A stretch of 64,000 nt of DNA from Dipetalonema caudispina (Eukaryota; Nematoda; Chromadorea; Rhabditida; Onchocercidae). The notes under the pieces are model-generated. The model did not search any database and had not been told where the DNA came from. It saw only the letters and a list, made by a program, of their open reading frames with translations. The position numbers and the translations under genes are program-made. Positions 37,773-50,043 of the stretch are shown one piece after another. The stretch lies in the NCBI GenBank assembly GCA_013365325.1, contig JABVXV010000034.1, positions 62,001 to 126,000 on the forward strand, read 5' to 3'. The stretch's first letter is position 1. The number at the start of each line of letters is the position of its first letter.

Positions 37773-40589
37773 GTTATTTTTCCTAAACTATGAAAACTGA
37801 GTCTGTTAGATAGAAAGGAAGGTAATGGGTAACATGGAAAAGTAAAATTAATTAGATTCACCTATAGCAATTTCAAATCATTTAAATTTTTTTCGTTATA
37901 TGCAGCAATATAATCTTCGATATTAAAAAATGAATTGAATTCAAATTGTTCAATTATTACTCCTCAATCTTGATTTCATAATAATTCTGAAGTAATTGCC
38001 CCTGTCAACATCTCTTAAATCTTTCAAATTTCTTTTAATAACTTTAAAATGCTTTAGTAAAAAATCATTCTATATGTTATCATTAAGCAGTGGTATTATG
38101 ATCGTCGGAAAAATAAGAAAGTAAATAGATTTATTCCATTTACTTTATCCTTATGTTGTTGTTATCACTATTTTCATTCTTTTATTTCTTTCTGTTTATT
38201 AAAAAGCCTTCTATTAGATTCATTGAACTTTTCATTTATCGGAGTAATTCGAAACTGAAATAGAACTTCAATAATCTGTAAAACTTTACTAGTTTAATTC
38301 AAAATCTTTTAATTATTTTATGATACAAGATTATCTTGGTTTTGTGTAGATTCCAAACTTTTTCAACAGATTCCAACAAATTACAGCTTATAAAACGATG
38401 CATGAATATTGGATACGGAATACAGAAAATATGCACACACCTTTTCCACATTTTATCGTTGATAATGAAAGATTAGTATTGGGTAGAGAGATGATAATTA
38501 TGATTATCGTAAGTCAACGATGTTAACAAATGATTTGCAGCGGTTATAATGATAACATTTCCCTTTTCGTTATTGTTATCATTGCTGATAATTCTTACTA
38601 TAATTATCACTACAATTTTTATCCAACAATTACCCTCATTATGATTATTATATGTGTCACTCTTAGCTCTACTCAGTATTCGATGTTATATTAACTATTA
38701 AAATGAAACTGAAATATAATGCCCGGAGGAAAAAATGTTACGGTAATCATCAGAAACCACAACTGCTATGTGCACCTAAGGCATCCGAAAAAAAAAAATT
38801 TAAGTACTATGCATTTTTTGATGTCAACAAAATATACTTCCCACTCTCTTATCTTCCTTTCTTTCTCTCTCTCATTAGTGTATTATCCATATTCATAATA
38901 ATTCATAATTTGTATCAATCATTTATTTATATTCTCTAGTATGAATTCTAATTTTGAAGGAGTAAAAGAACAAGAGAGAGAGAAAAAAAAAAGAAAAAAT
39001 TGGACAAGCGTATTTGCGAAGAAACATAGGGCACGGGAATAACTACGAAGCATTAAAGGATCATCCATCATTCACTATTACTCTAAAAATAGTTCTAAAA
39101 TTAACAGACCAATCTTTCTGGCTTACTCTTTCCTTTACCTTTCTTATCTTTACAATTTATGAATGACTATCAATTTTATTTTCATTTCATAAGCTAATAC
39201 TCTTAATATAAATGATTATTTTCAAGGTTATTAGATAAAGAAAGGAAAAATGAGATAGAGAAGAGGAAAATTGACAAAATTTTTTCATTAATTTATAGTA
39301 ATATTTTATCGTTATAAATGATACTAGCATTTTTTTATCATTCAACATATTGTACCATTCCGTAATGATTAACGTGTGTAACTATATGATTAACGTAAAT
39401 GTGAATAGAGAACGTAAAGAAATTTGTGATAAGAACGTTGAAAAACGTTGTAGAAACTTCATACAATAATAAATTAACTGATCTGTCACTACAATAAAAC
39501 GTTGCGATCATTTAAAGAGATATTCATACACCGAATCCGAACAATTTGTATGCTAAAATTCACATACGACATACGAATGGGAGTATGTTAATTGTTGGTG
39601 TAAATGTTTGGAGGGAATTGATATTTGTTTTAAATTTTGATTGAAGAACTTAAATTTGTAGAGTAATAAATGTAATGTATGACATTATAATGTATTATTC
39701 ATTAGTGATAAATAATTAATTCTGTGAATATTTTCACTTAAGATATAGCTCAGCTTTTTGTAACTCATAACAGTAAGCATTTTGTTGGTAAGTTGATTAA
39801 GTGTAGCACAAATATTTGTATATTAAATCAAGTAATCTAGCAGAGTATTGTTGCAAGCTAAGCATTAAAGTAGGAATAAGATTCATATATATTACATGTT
39901 AATATCATGTGTATTTGACAAAATTTTACTTGGTTTAGTTTTATAAAATTTACATTTATCAATCATTTTCACATTTTTGTTGTATTGAGTGCCATATTAG
40001 CTATTCATGGGATATTTGTTTGTTGAGATGATTTTGGTTCATGTAATATGTGTTTTATTATAAGAGCACTTATCAATTTATCACTAAACATTATCATTAT
40101 GATTGATAAACTTGAGGATTTTGTTGTTTTGTTTAAAGCGAATTCTATTGCCATTATTTACGTTGCTTATTATATTGTTATTCTGTTTGATTTACGTGGA
40201 ATTTGAATTTTATCAATCAACTTTCAGATATTTCGAATAAGGGAGGTTGACGGTAAATTGTTATTATTTGGAAATAGCACTTACATTACTCATTGTCTGT
40301 TTCTATGTCCTATTGAATGGTTGTCGTATTATTCGCTGATTCGATCAACAAATTTCACATTACCGACTGTTTTACTACTCCGGTCAACTGATTGCTTTAG
40401 TATCGAATTAAAGAGGAAGATATTATATTAAAACAAACATTTTGTATTATATGGTTTAAAGTGTGGAAAGGCAAAAGCGGCAACTGTTGCGAGCAGTGAC
40501 GAGTTCATATCGACGCATTGGAAGATAGGTCAGAGGGAACGGAAGAAGTGATAATAGTAACGTACCGCTAAGTAGCGGAGGAAAGCGAT

Positions 40590-43500
40590 ATGACTGTGGC
40601 CACACTAGGTTATACAATGGTCATTTGTGGTAATAGTGACGATCCGCAAAGATATCGAGGTCGAATCGAAAAGTTAGTTCCTTTCGTCTTGCTACAATTT
40701 ACTACTCGTTATTTTCTTTCATTCATTATATGGCTTCGTATATGTTAATGAGTTGGTTTATCAGAAAGTTGTTATGAAATTTAACATATCTTTAAAATTT
40801 TTTTCAAGTAAAATATCAATTTGTGAACTGTGAGAAGAATTTTTGACCTGTGGTAATTGGATTGTTTCCGAAAGTAATCATGAGAAGAAATTTGACTTCC
40901 TTTTCTAATCTTAGCTGTCCCCTTTCATCAGTCAAAACAACAAAAATGACCGTACCGTTTAATTTTGAGAATCATAGTTTTGACTATTTTATTCTAGTTT
41001 TTTGCACTTCTTTTTTCTGCTGAAAAAATGAAAAATAAATCCCAAATGATTTAATTCTTTAAATTCTTATTGCTCATCACTTTGGATATTCACGGTTGAA
41101 GATAATTAAAAGGATTATCTTATCCAGATTTTAAGGGCGCTGAAGGTTTGCAAAGAAACTGACCAAATTTCCCACCTGAAACATACTTCATTTCAAAAAA
41201 TAATTAGCATCAATTTCTTATCACCATCATTCTGCACTATAAATTTGAAAAGTATTCACTTATTTTCTTAATTTACGATATTTCAGTATCTTTAAATTAT
41301 TGCAGGGTCAAGTTTGGAGTCCCAGTTGAGGAAGCCTTCGCTCACGATATACCCGCTACTTTATTAGTAAGTAATATTAAACTTTATCATTTGTGTTTCA
41401 GAGTATGATCAATAAACTTGTGGTCAGGTTATTTTTATGGAGTAGCTGACTTACTTAAGTACTTCTCTTTTACTCACTGGAATATGTCTATTGCATTTGA
41501 ATATTAATAAGTTCAACTACTGCAAATGATTACTGTTTGACAAAAAATAATATATTCTGGAGGGAAAGAAAAAGAGATAGAAACTGCTGGACTTTTTCGT
41601 ATTCTAGAGGTTTACTTTTTGTTGTTCAACATTTCGAGTTTCTTTTTATGTTTGGCATTCAGACGAGGAGCTTTTGTTTGAACAAAAGATGCTCTTGCAA
41701 GCCAACTATCATTCAGCGGGTAAGCATAAAATTTTTCAGCTGAGCTTTTGCAGGTACTACTGTTAAAAGTCCACAAAGATGGCCCCGCTAAAAAGGATAT
41801 CTGGCGTGCACCGGGTAATCAAGCTCAAGTACGAAAGCTTTCACATATCATGCAACACGGAAGACTTGTAAATATTGCCAATTTTAGTGTTTATACTGCT
41901 GCATCTGTTATCAAGGTGACTACAAGCTTTTTTCACGCGTTATTAGTAAAAGATTCATTCTTACGATTGGCTTGCATGGTATCTTTTGATACTATTGCTT
42001 ATAGATTGCCAATGTTCAGTAGGTCAGTACGGTTGTCTTTTTATTGGCTTCTCTAGTGTTTTTATTCAAATTTCTCCGTCCTTTGCTTCGCAATAATTTT
42101 ACCGTCCTGGTGTCATTCGTTAATCACGTTTGGCTGAAATCGCTCATGTAAAAGAAATTCATCTAGAAGCTGTATGATTAAAGCATGAGTCCGAATCCAG
42201 TTGTAGGATATATTCAGGATACATTTCATTTCCATAAGGGCAACACATAGAATGTGGCTGCTAAGCTGTTTGACTGTTTATTGTTGTTTTTTACTCTCGT
42301 TGACCATACACTTTTCCTAACTCTTTCCAGTTTTTGCATTTCAGAAATTTTTATCGAAGTTGCCTGGTGGCATATTTGGTCTCGAAAATGAACAGAAACT
42401 TTTTGATTTGTATAATATATCATCATCAGATTTAGAATTGCAGAGACAGTCGTTTTGTCGGTGAGTTTCATTTAGTATTGAATAATTTCTCTGACACCCA
42501 CCGATCCTTTATTTTATATTTTAATACTTTTTTTTTTCGAGTTGCTTTGCCTTGTTATATTTTCAGTTCAAAAAAATTGAATTGTTTTTCACTTCTCAGA
42601 GAAGAGTTGCCATTGCCGAGTTATCATAGAATTTAACTAGATTGTTTACAAAGCATAATAAATATTTTTTGCCAATGTTGATATTCTACTTTTCTTTCAT
42701 TGTAATTCTTTTGGGAGTATGTTATGTTGAAATTCAGTTGGTGAAATGGAAAAAGTTAAGTGAATCGCAATTTCAGAGTATTGAGCAGTTTACCGATTCC
42801 ATCACAGCACTTACTTGTACTACTTTTTGGCACTTTTTATATGATCTCAGAATCAGCCGATTCATTTGGCTCAAGGATGTCAACGGAAGCTCTTGGAATT
42901 TCCGTAGCGCCTTCACTTTTCCATTCGTGTATTCATGACGGGCAGCGGGTTCGTATGCTCTTTATTTTATGCTTGTAGTTTTACATGTAGTTGATTAAAT
43001 GGAAAATGAGTATAGATGGATGCGTTTAGTTATTATATTGATTATGTTGAAATCCAAATGCTGTTACGTTATAATTCTCCTCTTAAGAGGAATAGTAGAA
43101 TAATGATGGCAATGGAATGTTTTGTTTTTTTTTCTATGGTGGTAAAGATGCAAGTGCACTGCTACTGTTACAGAAGTGAAATTCTTACAAGCTAAACTAT
43201 GTCAAGTTAACAGTCACTTTAATGAATCCCTCTTTTGGCATTTTATTCGACTTGTTTGCTCCTTTTTTTAAGGCGAAGATAGAAGACGTGATACGATTCA
43301 AAATTGCTTCTGAGATTATCTCAAGAATCATTGAAAATTTTGGTTATGCAAATCTATTTCCACGAGAAAGTTACGAATTTTATGCTCGTATAACTGGACG
43401 AACACTACGATTTGATGAAAATGATTCACGATTGCGATTCATTACACCAGCTAGTAAGTTGTTATACTACGTTATTTCAAAGTTTGGAAAAAAATGGCAG

Positions 43501-46500
43501 TGTTTCACTGTTAAAAGATTATCAGTTAGCAGTTCAATATATTTTTCTGAATCGGTGAAATCCTTTTTGATATAAAAGTTCAGAAACATCTTATTAATGT
43601 TCAAGACCGGTAGACCGAGTCGAAAGTGTGTGTGTTTTTTTTATTTCTTCAGGACAAAGAAAAGTCCTTTAGTTGGACTTAAGTGTGCTTACCCTTTGGT
43701 AAGCAACTATCGCCAACGAAAATTAAATTAGTCATCCGTGTGGTAGTTGATTTGATACTAATTTTATAAGTTCTATATGATGGCATTTCTTTATGCGTAT
43801 GGTTATGGAGGGAGAGGTCATGGTTGTATTCGATTTATTCTATTCTTAGAGATGAGATATAAAAGAATTCAACCAAAATACCTGAAAGAAGATCTTTCTG
43901 TAATGAAGAAGCTTAAATTAGCTGGAAACATACGCAAATTTTATCTTGATTATTCGTACAGAAAATTATATTAAGGCATCTAAGTTTTTTGAAGTTGCAT
44001 CGGATTTTCTGTATTTGTTGCTTTGAATTTGCTGATGCTGCACTGCTTCGTGTGTTAAAGTTAAATTAGTACCTTTGCACCTGATTACTAAATTTTAAGG
44101 CTTAAATATTTGATGCTAATAAATTTCATTGCACTTTAAATGATTTAACACTTATTAACGATGACATCTTGCTTGTAGTGCATTAAAGTATGTAACTCTA
44201 TATTTCCTAATAGATTTTTGAAAACTGTAGGCAATTATGCACCACGTCATCCATTTCATAAAAAATCATTTATTGTTCCTTCTTAAGATATTTCGATCAA
44301 GTCATCGATAATTACTGTGAACCTTGTTAAGGAGACTTGTGCATGGTCAAGTCTGGTCAGTAATGACATTACCAGGAAACTTTTTGCACTGACTTGCGGG
44401 CATTTTATTTGCAAATCCTTTCGAAATTTTTTCCACGGCGCATCTTGCTTCTTTTTGGGATATTTTTCTCACAGATAATATACTTTAATTTTCTGAACGT
44501 CTTGTATCTTTGGGACGTTGTTTTTTGTCTGGTTCATTTTTCTTTTAGATGTACACGATTGGCCGGTAACACCGTCCAGTACCTATTCGATTATGGCTGC
44601 CCGATGTGCTGGAAGTTATTCAATGAGTACCGTTGCAGCAATCGACCACATTAGCTCTAACTGTGGTAGGCACTCCGATCATCATCAACAACAATATCTT
44701 CAAAATATGATCGAAAATGTTTCAGTTTGGGCTGCTAATAGAGTTGATTGCGTGGGAGGTAGGAGAGAAATAAGAAAGGCTAGCGATAATGGTGATGTAA
44801 GAACACTGCATCGTCCTATTGGGAGACATTGTCTTCCTGTTGATTCTGTTACGGACAGTAATGAACTTGAATATAATTCGTTAAAATCTACCACCAGCCT
44901 ACAACCCCAGCAACGAACCAACGGTCATCCGTACACGGCGATACCCGATTGTAAAGGATTATTTTTCGGAACTGAGCATATCACTGTTGCAACGATCGCT
45001 GACGATGAACTGATATCCCAGAACGAGAAATCGGTCCTTCGACCATCAAATAGTCAAATTACCACTGCATTTGTGAATGAACACCAACCATTGCCAAATC
45101 ATCTGGGAAGTACTCAAATTTCGACAGTGTTGGGTTTGGAATTGTGCGACTTGGGAAGTTGCGATTTTTAAGAAGGCTGCTAGTTCTAATTTCGTCATTG
45201 TCATATCAAAGTAATTTTCTACATCTGTGTTTTTCTCTCTCGCTCTTCCCTTTTGCAATTGAAAATAACAGCTATGCACGAAAAGGAAGATAGAGTTGTG
45301 TTTGTGCGACATGTTAGCTTAATTCTAACAAAAAATAACTGCTTATTGTTTCAGTTGCAAAAATCTACTGCTTGTGGCGAAAGTCTATTTTTACTTTTTA
45401 TTTTTTCGAATTAAATTTCAGTTTTAGTTTATTGTCTGGAAGGATTAACTGAATTTTCGCAGTGGCTGGTAACCAGTGAAATATCAATTCCTTTCCTTCA
45501 ATGTGATTATTGGCCTATTCGTTGCTGTGAGTACGGAAGTAATGTGCTCAGTTTAATAAAATTTAAACGAAACTTGGTATTGCCTTGATTACACTGTTCA
45601 CGTGGAGTTGATATTGCTGTTGGTGGTTGTTCCTCAAGAGGGTAGAGGAAAAGTAGTGATATGGAAAATAGTTATTTGTTTCTTAAATATAATAGACACT
45701 AAACTGACTGAAAGGCTGTTTCTATTGGGAATTTGAGAAAGGCATGTTTCAGAATTTCTATGCTGATTATCTTGTTTGTAATGTTGAGATAATTTCTGAC
45801 TGATTTTTTCTCTGATGGTGAAACCTCTTACAGTTTGCTTATCAGTGATTACTGTGTGAAAATCAAATGTAGCAGTTTCAATTGTTATCTCTATTGATTA
45901 TGTAACAATCATTCGCTCAAATAAGTTGCATTATACTATTTGCTTTACTTACATTTATTTCAATTCTTATTCGTTGGTTTTTTTTACCTTTACATATTCA
46001 TTTGAGAATGTCTTGACCTCAGCAAATAAATCTCTCTACAATTTTAAATGTATTTCTAATTGCATTTTCAAGTATTCTTTCATTGACAGTCGATTTTTTC
46101 TTGACCAATTTCATCTCGTCTTTAGACAGTTGAATTTTAACAGAAGCATTTTTCATTTGTTTCATTTTTTGTGCTCTTTCTAGCTCACATTTAACTAGAA
46201 ATATTGCATCAGTAAATGTATTGGTGCAATATTTATAATTAAATGTGAGCTACATCAATTCTATGTTGGAGTCATATCCTCGTCTTACTTCATTTAAGGC
46301 TTACAGGAAGTGATGCATTCAAATACTTTGAACCGTCTTGTAGTTGTAGAATTGTTATGATTGCTTCAACTGAATGTTCAAAGCTTCCACTTAAGCTTAT
46401 GAATTCATTTCTTACCGTCGTCCGCAATATCCATTTAAGAAATCCAATCTAAATTACACTAATTTTTGTAGGTATTTCTAAATCAACAGTATTGTTTGAT

Positions 46501-49500
46501 TTTAAAAAAGAGATGAGAGAGCCCATCAATGTTAGTACATAGTAAACAGGTTAGGCTGAATGTTGAATACCTCATCTTGTTTACTTTATAAATTCCTTAT
46601 TTGTGTCTTTCTTTTTTTTAAATCACTTAGTAACTTTGGCTATATTTGCTCCAAGCAAATTTATATTTTATCACTGCATTGTTTAGATTACATCATACTT
46701 CCATTTCTGTCTTCTTTTATTTTAACCGTGAATATCCTATGTTATCATTTCCCGATATTGTTTATTATTTCTTAATTAGATGTTATCACAATCTTCTTCC
46801 TGCCTGTTTATGTTATCTCACTCTTTTTCCTACATATTTATAAAATTATCTCATTTTTTATTTTAGCTATACTCAAGTTTGCTATTCATAATTGTAAGGC
46901 TCTATGGTTTCAATCGTCGCATAATTGTCTGGCAAATATTTCCTGTGTTGTGGTATTTGCACAAACCTAAAACTTTTATTGATGATTTCTAATTTTATTT
47001 CAACCTTAACATATCGTTCATTCAATTTACTTAACACAGAATACTGCGCAGAAATGATTATTCTTAACTCGAAAAAGAATCAACCAATAAAATTTATCAA
47101 ATAACACAGTTGTGCTTCTTTACTTGTTTATTCAGTAACAGAATATTAGTCCTTGTATTGTGGCAAAGCTTGAAATTAATCTTGGATGTTTGTAGTGTAA
47201 CTCATATAAGATAAATTGAAGATATTAGCTTGTTGCCTCCCATTTCCCCTTTTTCCTATCTTTGTGTGAGTAGAGGACGAAAGCTGTAAGTCTGATTAAT
47301 GAGTGAAAAATAACTTTTCTTCTTTTGCCGTCAATTAAGATGATCTGCTTACACATCTGTACTCTTCTTCTCTTACTTCAATCGAATAATTAATGAATGA
47401 AAAATAGCATTTCTTCCGCTTCCGGTAAACAAGTTCGTGAGAGCTAATTGGTATTTGTAAGAATAGTAATGAAGCTCAAGCATTGTGATATGATTAAGTA
47501 AGGGACATCTGTTCAGAATTGTTATAAGCATAAATTGAAATTGGTAATATAGATGTTGAATCTGTCAGAATATGAGGAGAAGGATCAGAAAGAGAAAGGA
47601 TGGTGAAGTGTAAGAAGGAGAAAAATGCAAAGAGACTGATTATTCAATTGTCACCTATGTAATTTAGAATAAAACTTAGTAGTACTCGACGGGAATGTTG
47701 CTTCTTGCATAGTACAGAAAGTTTCTTTATTTACTCTGATATGTGGGGATTTGATAACGTGACTGTTTTGACATGTGAAAATGTCAGTTATTGATCTATC
47801 GAAACAAGAATTTAAAACTTTAATCCTTTACCAGTTCCATTACATCAGGATTTGGCGAACTTTAACCTTTCGTAAATATCGATTGAAGCTTAAAATTGCA
47901 ATTCTTTCAACCATATTTTGAGGCAAACAGCAATAATGTTTTAAAGTATGCAAATTCATTTAAATTAATAATCTTCCATTTAATAGTTCTGCCGGAATCG
48001 TACAGTCAACCTGATGTGGTAATCGTGAGTGCTGATGCTACTGATGATAGAGGTACAGTGGACGGGAATTATCGACGGTGCTTTCGTCGGCAAGCGCAAT
48101 CGGCGAGTCATCGTGGACTGTCATGTAAACGATTAAGCAGCTCAGCTGCAGAGGTATATTTTGTCTGTGCTTTTGGAAGATACAATAAGTTCTCTTCTAT
48201 GGTTCTTCATGTGAAATTATGCGTAGTAGTCGCTTTCCTCAAAGTTTTCACACTTAATTTTTTTTATTATCCTTTTTGATTTGGTTTTTAAAAAAAAAAG
48301 TTTTCGATTTTGAAAATAGGCATTTTGAAAATTTTGAAAATTTCAAATCAAGAATTGAAAAATTTTCGAATTGAAAAAATTCTTGGGGTTTTGATTATAT
48401 TTTCGTTAAATTTTAATTATGTATTCTCTAAATGTGTTCATTCTTGTTTTCTTTGACGATCACAGCTACAATTTCTTCCAGATACTTTCTTTTCTTCATT
48501 TGGTTATAGTTTCGCTTGAGGAATAATTCCTTTGTTTTTTGAATTATTTCATGGTAATTCAAGGTACAATTTCCGCACAGTGATGATGATGAAAAGTATT
48601 CTTTGAATGCATTTAATGGTAGTGGATTATTGGAAAGTACTCATTCACTTACCTATCTTGAATGGGTACATGAAAGACAAACAAGGCGTATGCGTACACG
48701 ATCCGAATGGTTAGTGCACTTTTCCATATTTATTAATTATATAAAAATGGAAATTATCATTCTGTTTTCATAAAATATGTGTTGACATTATGTCAAGAAA
48801 TCCATTAAAATTGTTCCCATTAAAAGTGATGCAATGCGCATACGGCTGAAATACTGGGCTTACTTCTAATCCTTTGAATTGGAATTTCGAGAATTTCCTA
48901 TATTTTCATGGGAGTGAAATTAATTGCTTTGTTTTTAGGTTTCTTTTGCCAGCACCATTAGCAAAAGAGAGTGGTACATCACACCTAAATACTTCCGAAC
49001 TTTCCTCTACCAGCATGCTTCAACCGTATTCGCAGTTTGGTGACTCAACAATGGGTTCATCCGATGGGCGTACAAGTAGTCCGGACAATATTGATGAATG
49101 CTTTGTAAATGTTACTCGAAAATTACCTTTGTCGGTAAGTATCATATAAAAATAAGAGATATTTAGTGAATTTAATTTTGTAGTTGTTGGGTCAAGGAAA
49201 AATTGACTTCAATTTATTTCTTTAATTCTTATGAAATTACTAGTTATCATCACCAAAGAATCAAAAATATAGTCGTACCAATAAGTTTCATACTTTTGTA
49301 GAAAGCACGCGAAGGAGCAATCACTGCATCTTCAGCTGGCACATCACCAACACAGCCAGCAACGTCCCCAACATCTCGGATAGCTGGTGGTATCGTTCGT
49401 CGACGTTCTTGGCGTACTCATTATGTGCGTCCCAATCGAGTAGTTGAGGGTGGTAACAAAGAACGAGTATGTTTTACGAAATTTCTAATAATTTTTCATA

Positions 49501-50043
49501 GCGAACATCGCCAATTCAGTTTATCACACCACAATAATTTCCTTCATCATTTATTCCTGACTGGAATTGTAAAGCATTGACGTATTCTCCATTAAAATAC
49601 TCTTCCGTAGGTGTGGTACTTGTCTTATTTCTTTGGCGTAACTACTTTAAAGCTTTACGGCTATTTCATAATTGTGCAGTAGACTCTGCAAATAAATTTG
49701 TTGTCTTATTTTCACATTTGCGCAAGTTTTTTTCTTTTTACTCGTTATCTTTATTTCTAATTCAGCCACATGCTTAACTAACCGGTTTCAGGATTCTAGC
49801 GAAGTCGCTATTGTTTCATGTAGATCCGCACCGCTTTACCATCGTAATGTACCACATGCATGCAATCGAAGTTTGCCATGTGCTGGGCGACCTATAATAC
49901 CACCATCATCTTTGATGGAACTGCAACAGCAGCGACAACAATCAAGGGCACTATCACCGGAATATGAAAAGCGTTATTATTCTAATACTTCTCATGAGAG
50001 AGAGTCAAAGACTGTTTCACAGGCTAAAAATGTGCATTTCTAG
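40590..50043 (+). CDS. Rho GTPase-activating protein (RhoGAP domain, ARHGAP20-like)
   Basis: The exons are 40590-40672, 41306-41366, 41754-41915, 42345-42460, 42777-42948, 43273-43453, 44549-44665, 47987-48153, 48564-48709, 48939-49134, 49302-49466 and 49792-50043 (1818 nt, 605 aa, phases consistent). The RhoGAP domain spans about residues 29-225 and would stimulate GTP hydrolysis by Rho-family GTPases. The arginine finger is Arg66 in DIWRAPG. Other blocks are SVIKKFLSKLPGGIFG and LSSLPIPSQHLLVLLFGTF, then EALGISVAPSLF. The domain is most like ARHGAP20/TAGAP-type RhoGAPs. From about residue 260 onward the protein is Ser/Thr/Pro/Arg-rich and looks disordered (for example GTSPTQPATSPTSR and RRRSWRTHYVRPNR), ending AKNVHF. 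The ATG follows an in-frame TAA in the 5' leader. If exon 7 is not spliced at 44665 it runs open to a stop at 45171, giving a 465-aa isoform. Confidence 0.87.
44549..45171 (+). CDS. long form of RhoGAP exon 7 (alternative C-terminus)
   Basis: The RhoGAP frame continues from 44549 past the GTAGGC donor at 44666 for another 168 codons to a TAA at 45169-45171. The extension is Gln/Ser/Asn-rich with motifs such as DHHQQQYLQNM and HRPIGRHC and looks like real disordered coding sequence; a chance frame this long would be surprising in such AT-rich DNA. Two donors allow phase-correct joining to the exon at 47987: one after 44665, and a GTAGGA donor within the extension near 44759. Both a short protein ending at 45171 and a longer one are therefore possible. 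The choice of isoforms is inference. Confidence 0.6.
45172..47986 (+). other. large RhoGAP intron
   Basis: This is 2.8 kb between the long-form exon 7 stop and exon 8. The open frames inside (45926-46183, 46560-46843) are hydrophobic T-rich runs without support. The hairpin at 46181-46252 is the only notable structure. Confidence 0.6.
46181..46252 (+). ncRNA. 72-nt hairpin in RhoGAP intron, microRNA-precursor candidate
   Basis: Arms 46181-46208 and 46225-46252 (28 nt each) are complementary except for two mismatches. They enclose a 16-nt loop, giving the compact stem of a pre-miRNA. The left arm begins TAGCTCACATTTAACTAGAA and the right arm ends AATTAAATGTGAGCTA. It lies in the sense strand of the 45172-47986 intron. 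I could not match its seed to a nematode microRNA family that I know. A small palindromic element or MITE end is the alternative. Confidence 0.35.

Larger units (their letters stand above)
22215..40589. other. 18-kb region without a recognisable gene
   Basis: Open frames here are short and biased to Phe, Lys, Ile or Tyr by homopolymers and ATT repeats. I found no convincing exon on either strand. It contains microsatellites, a 44-bp tandem duplication, a perfect 16-bp hairpin and three TGACGTCA sites. It may include the far 5' regulatory DNA of the kinase and RhoGAP genes, which are transcribed away from each other. Confidence 0.5.

Noticed and set aside
37579..37861. Tyr-rich and Asn-rich open frames
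   Set aside because: They are translations of the ATT trinucleotide repeat on the two strands.
41537..41743. 68-codon open frame between RhoGAP exons 2 and 3
   Set aside because: It interrupts the RhoGAP domain, and the flanking exons join in phase without it. It is treated as intronic.
42596..42635. Possible extra RhoGAP exon after TTCTCAG reading REELPLPSYH
   Set aside because: It has no GT donor in a usable phase. The exon at 42777 joins directly to 42460 and gives the better domain match (LSSLPIPSQHLLVLL).
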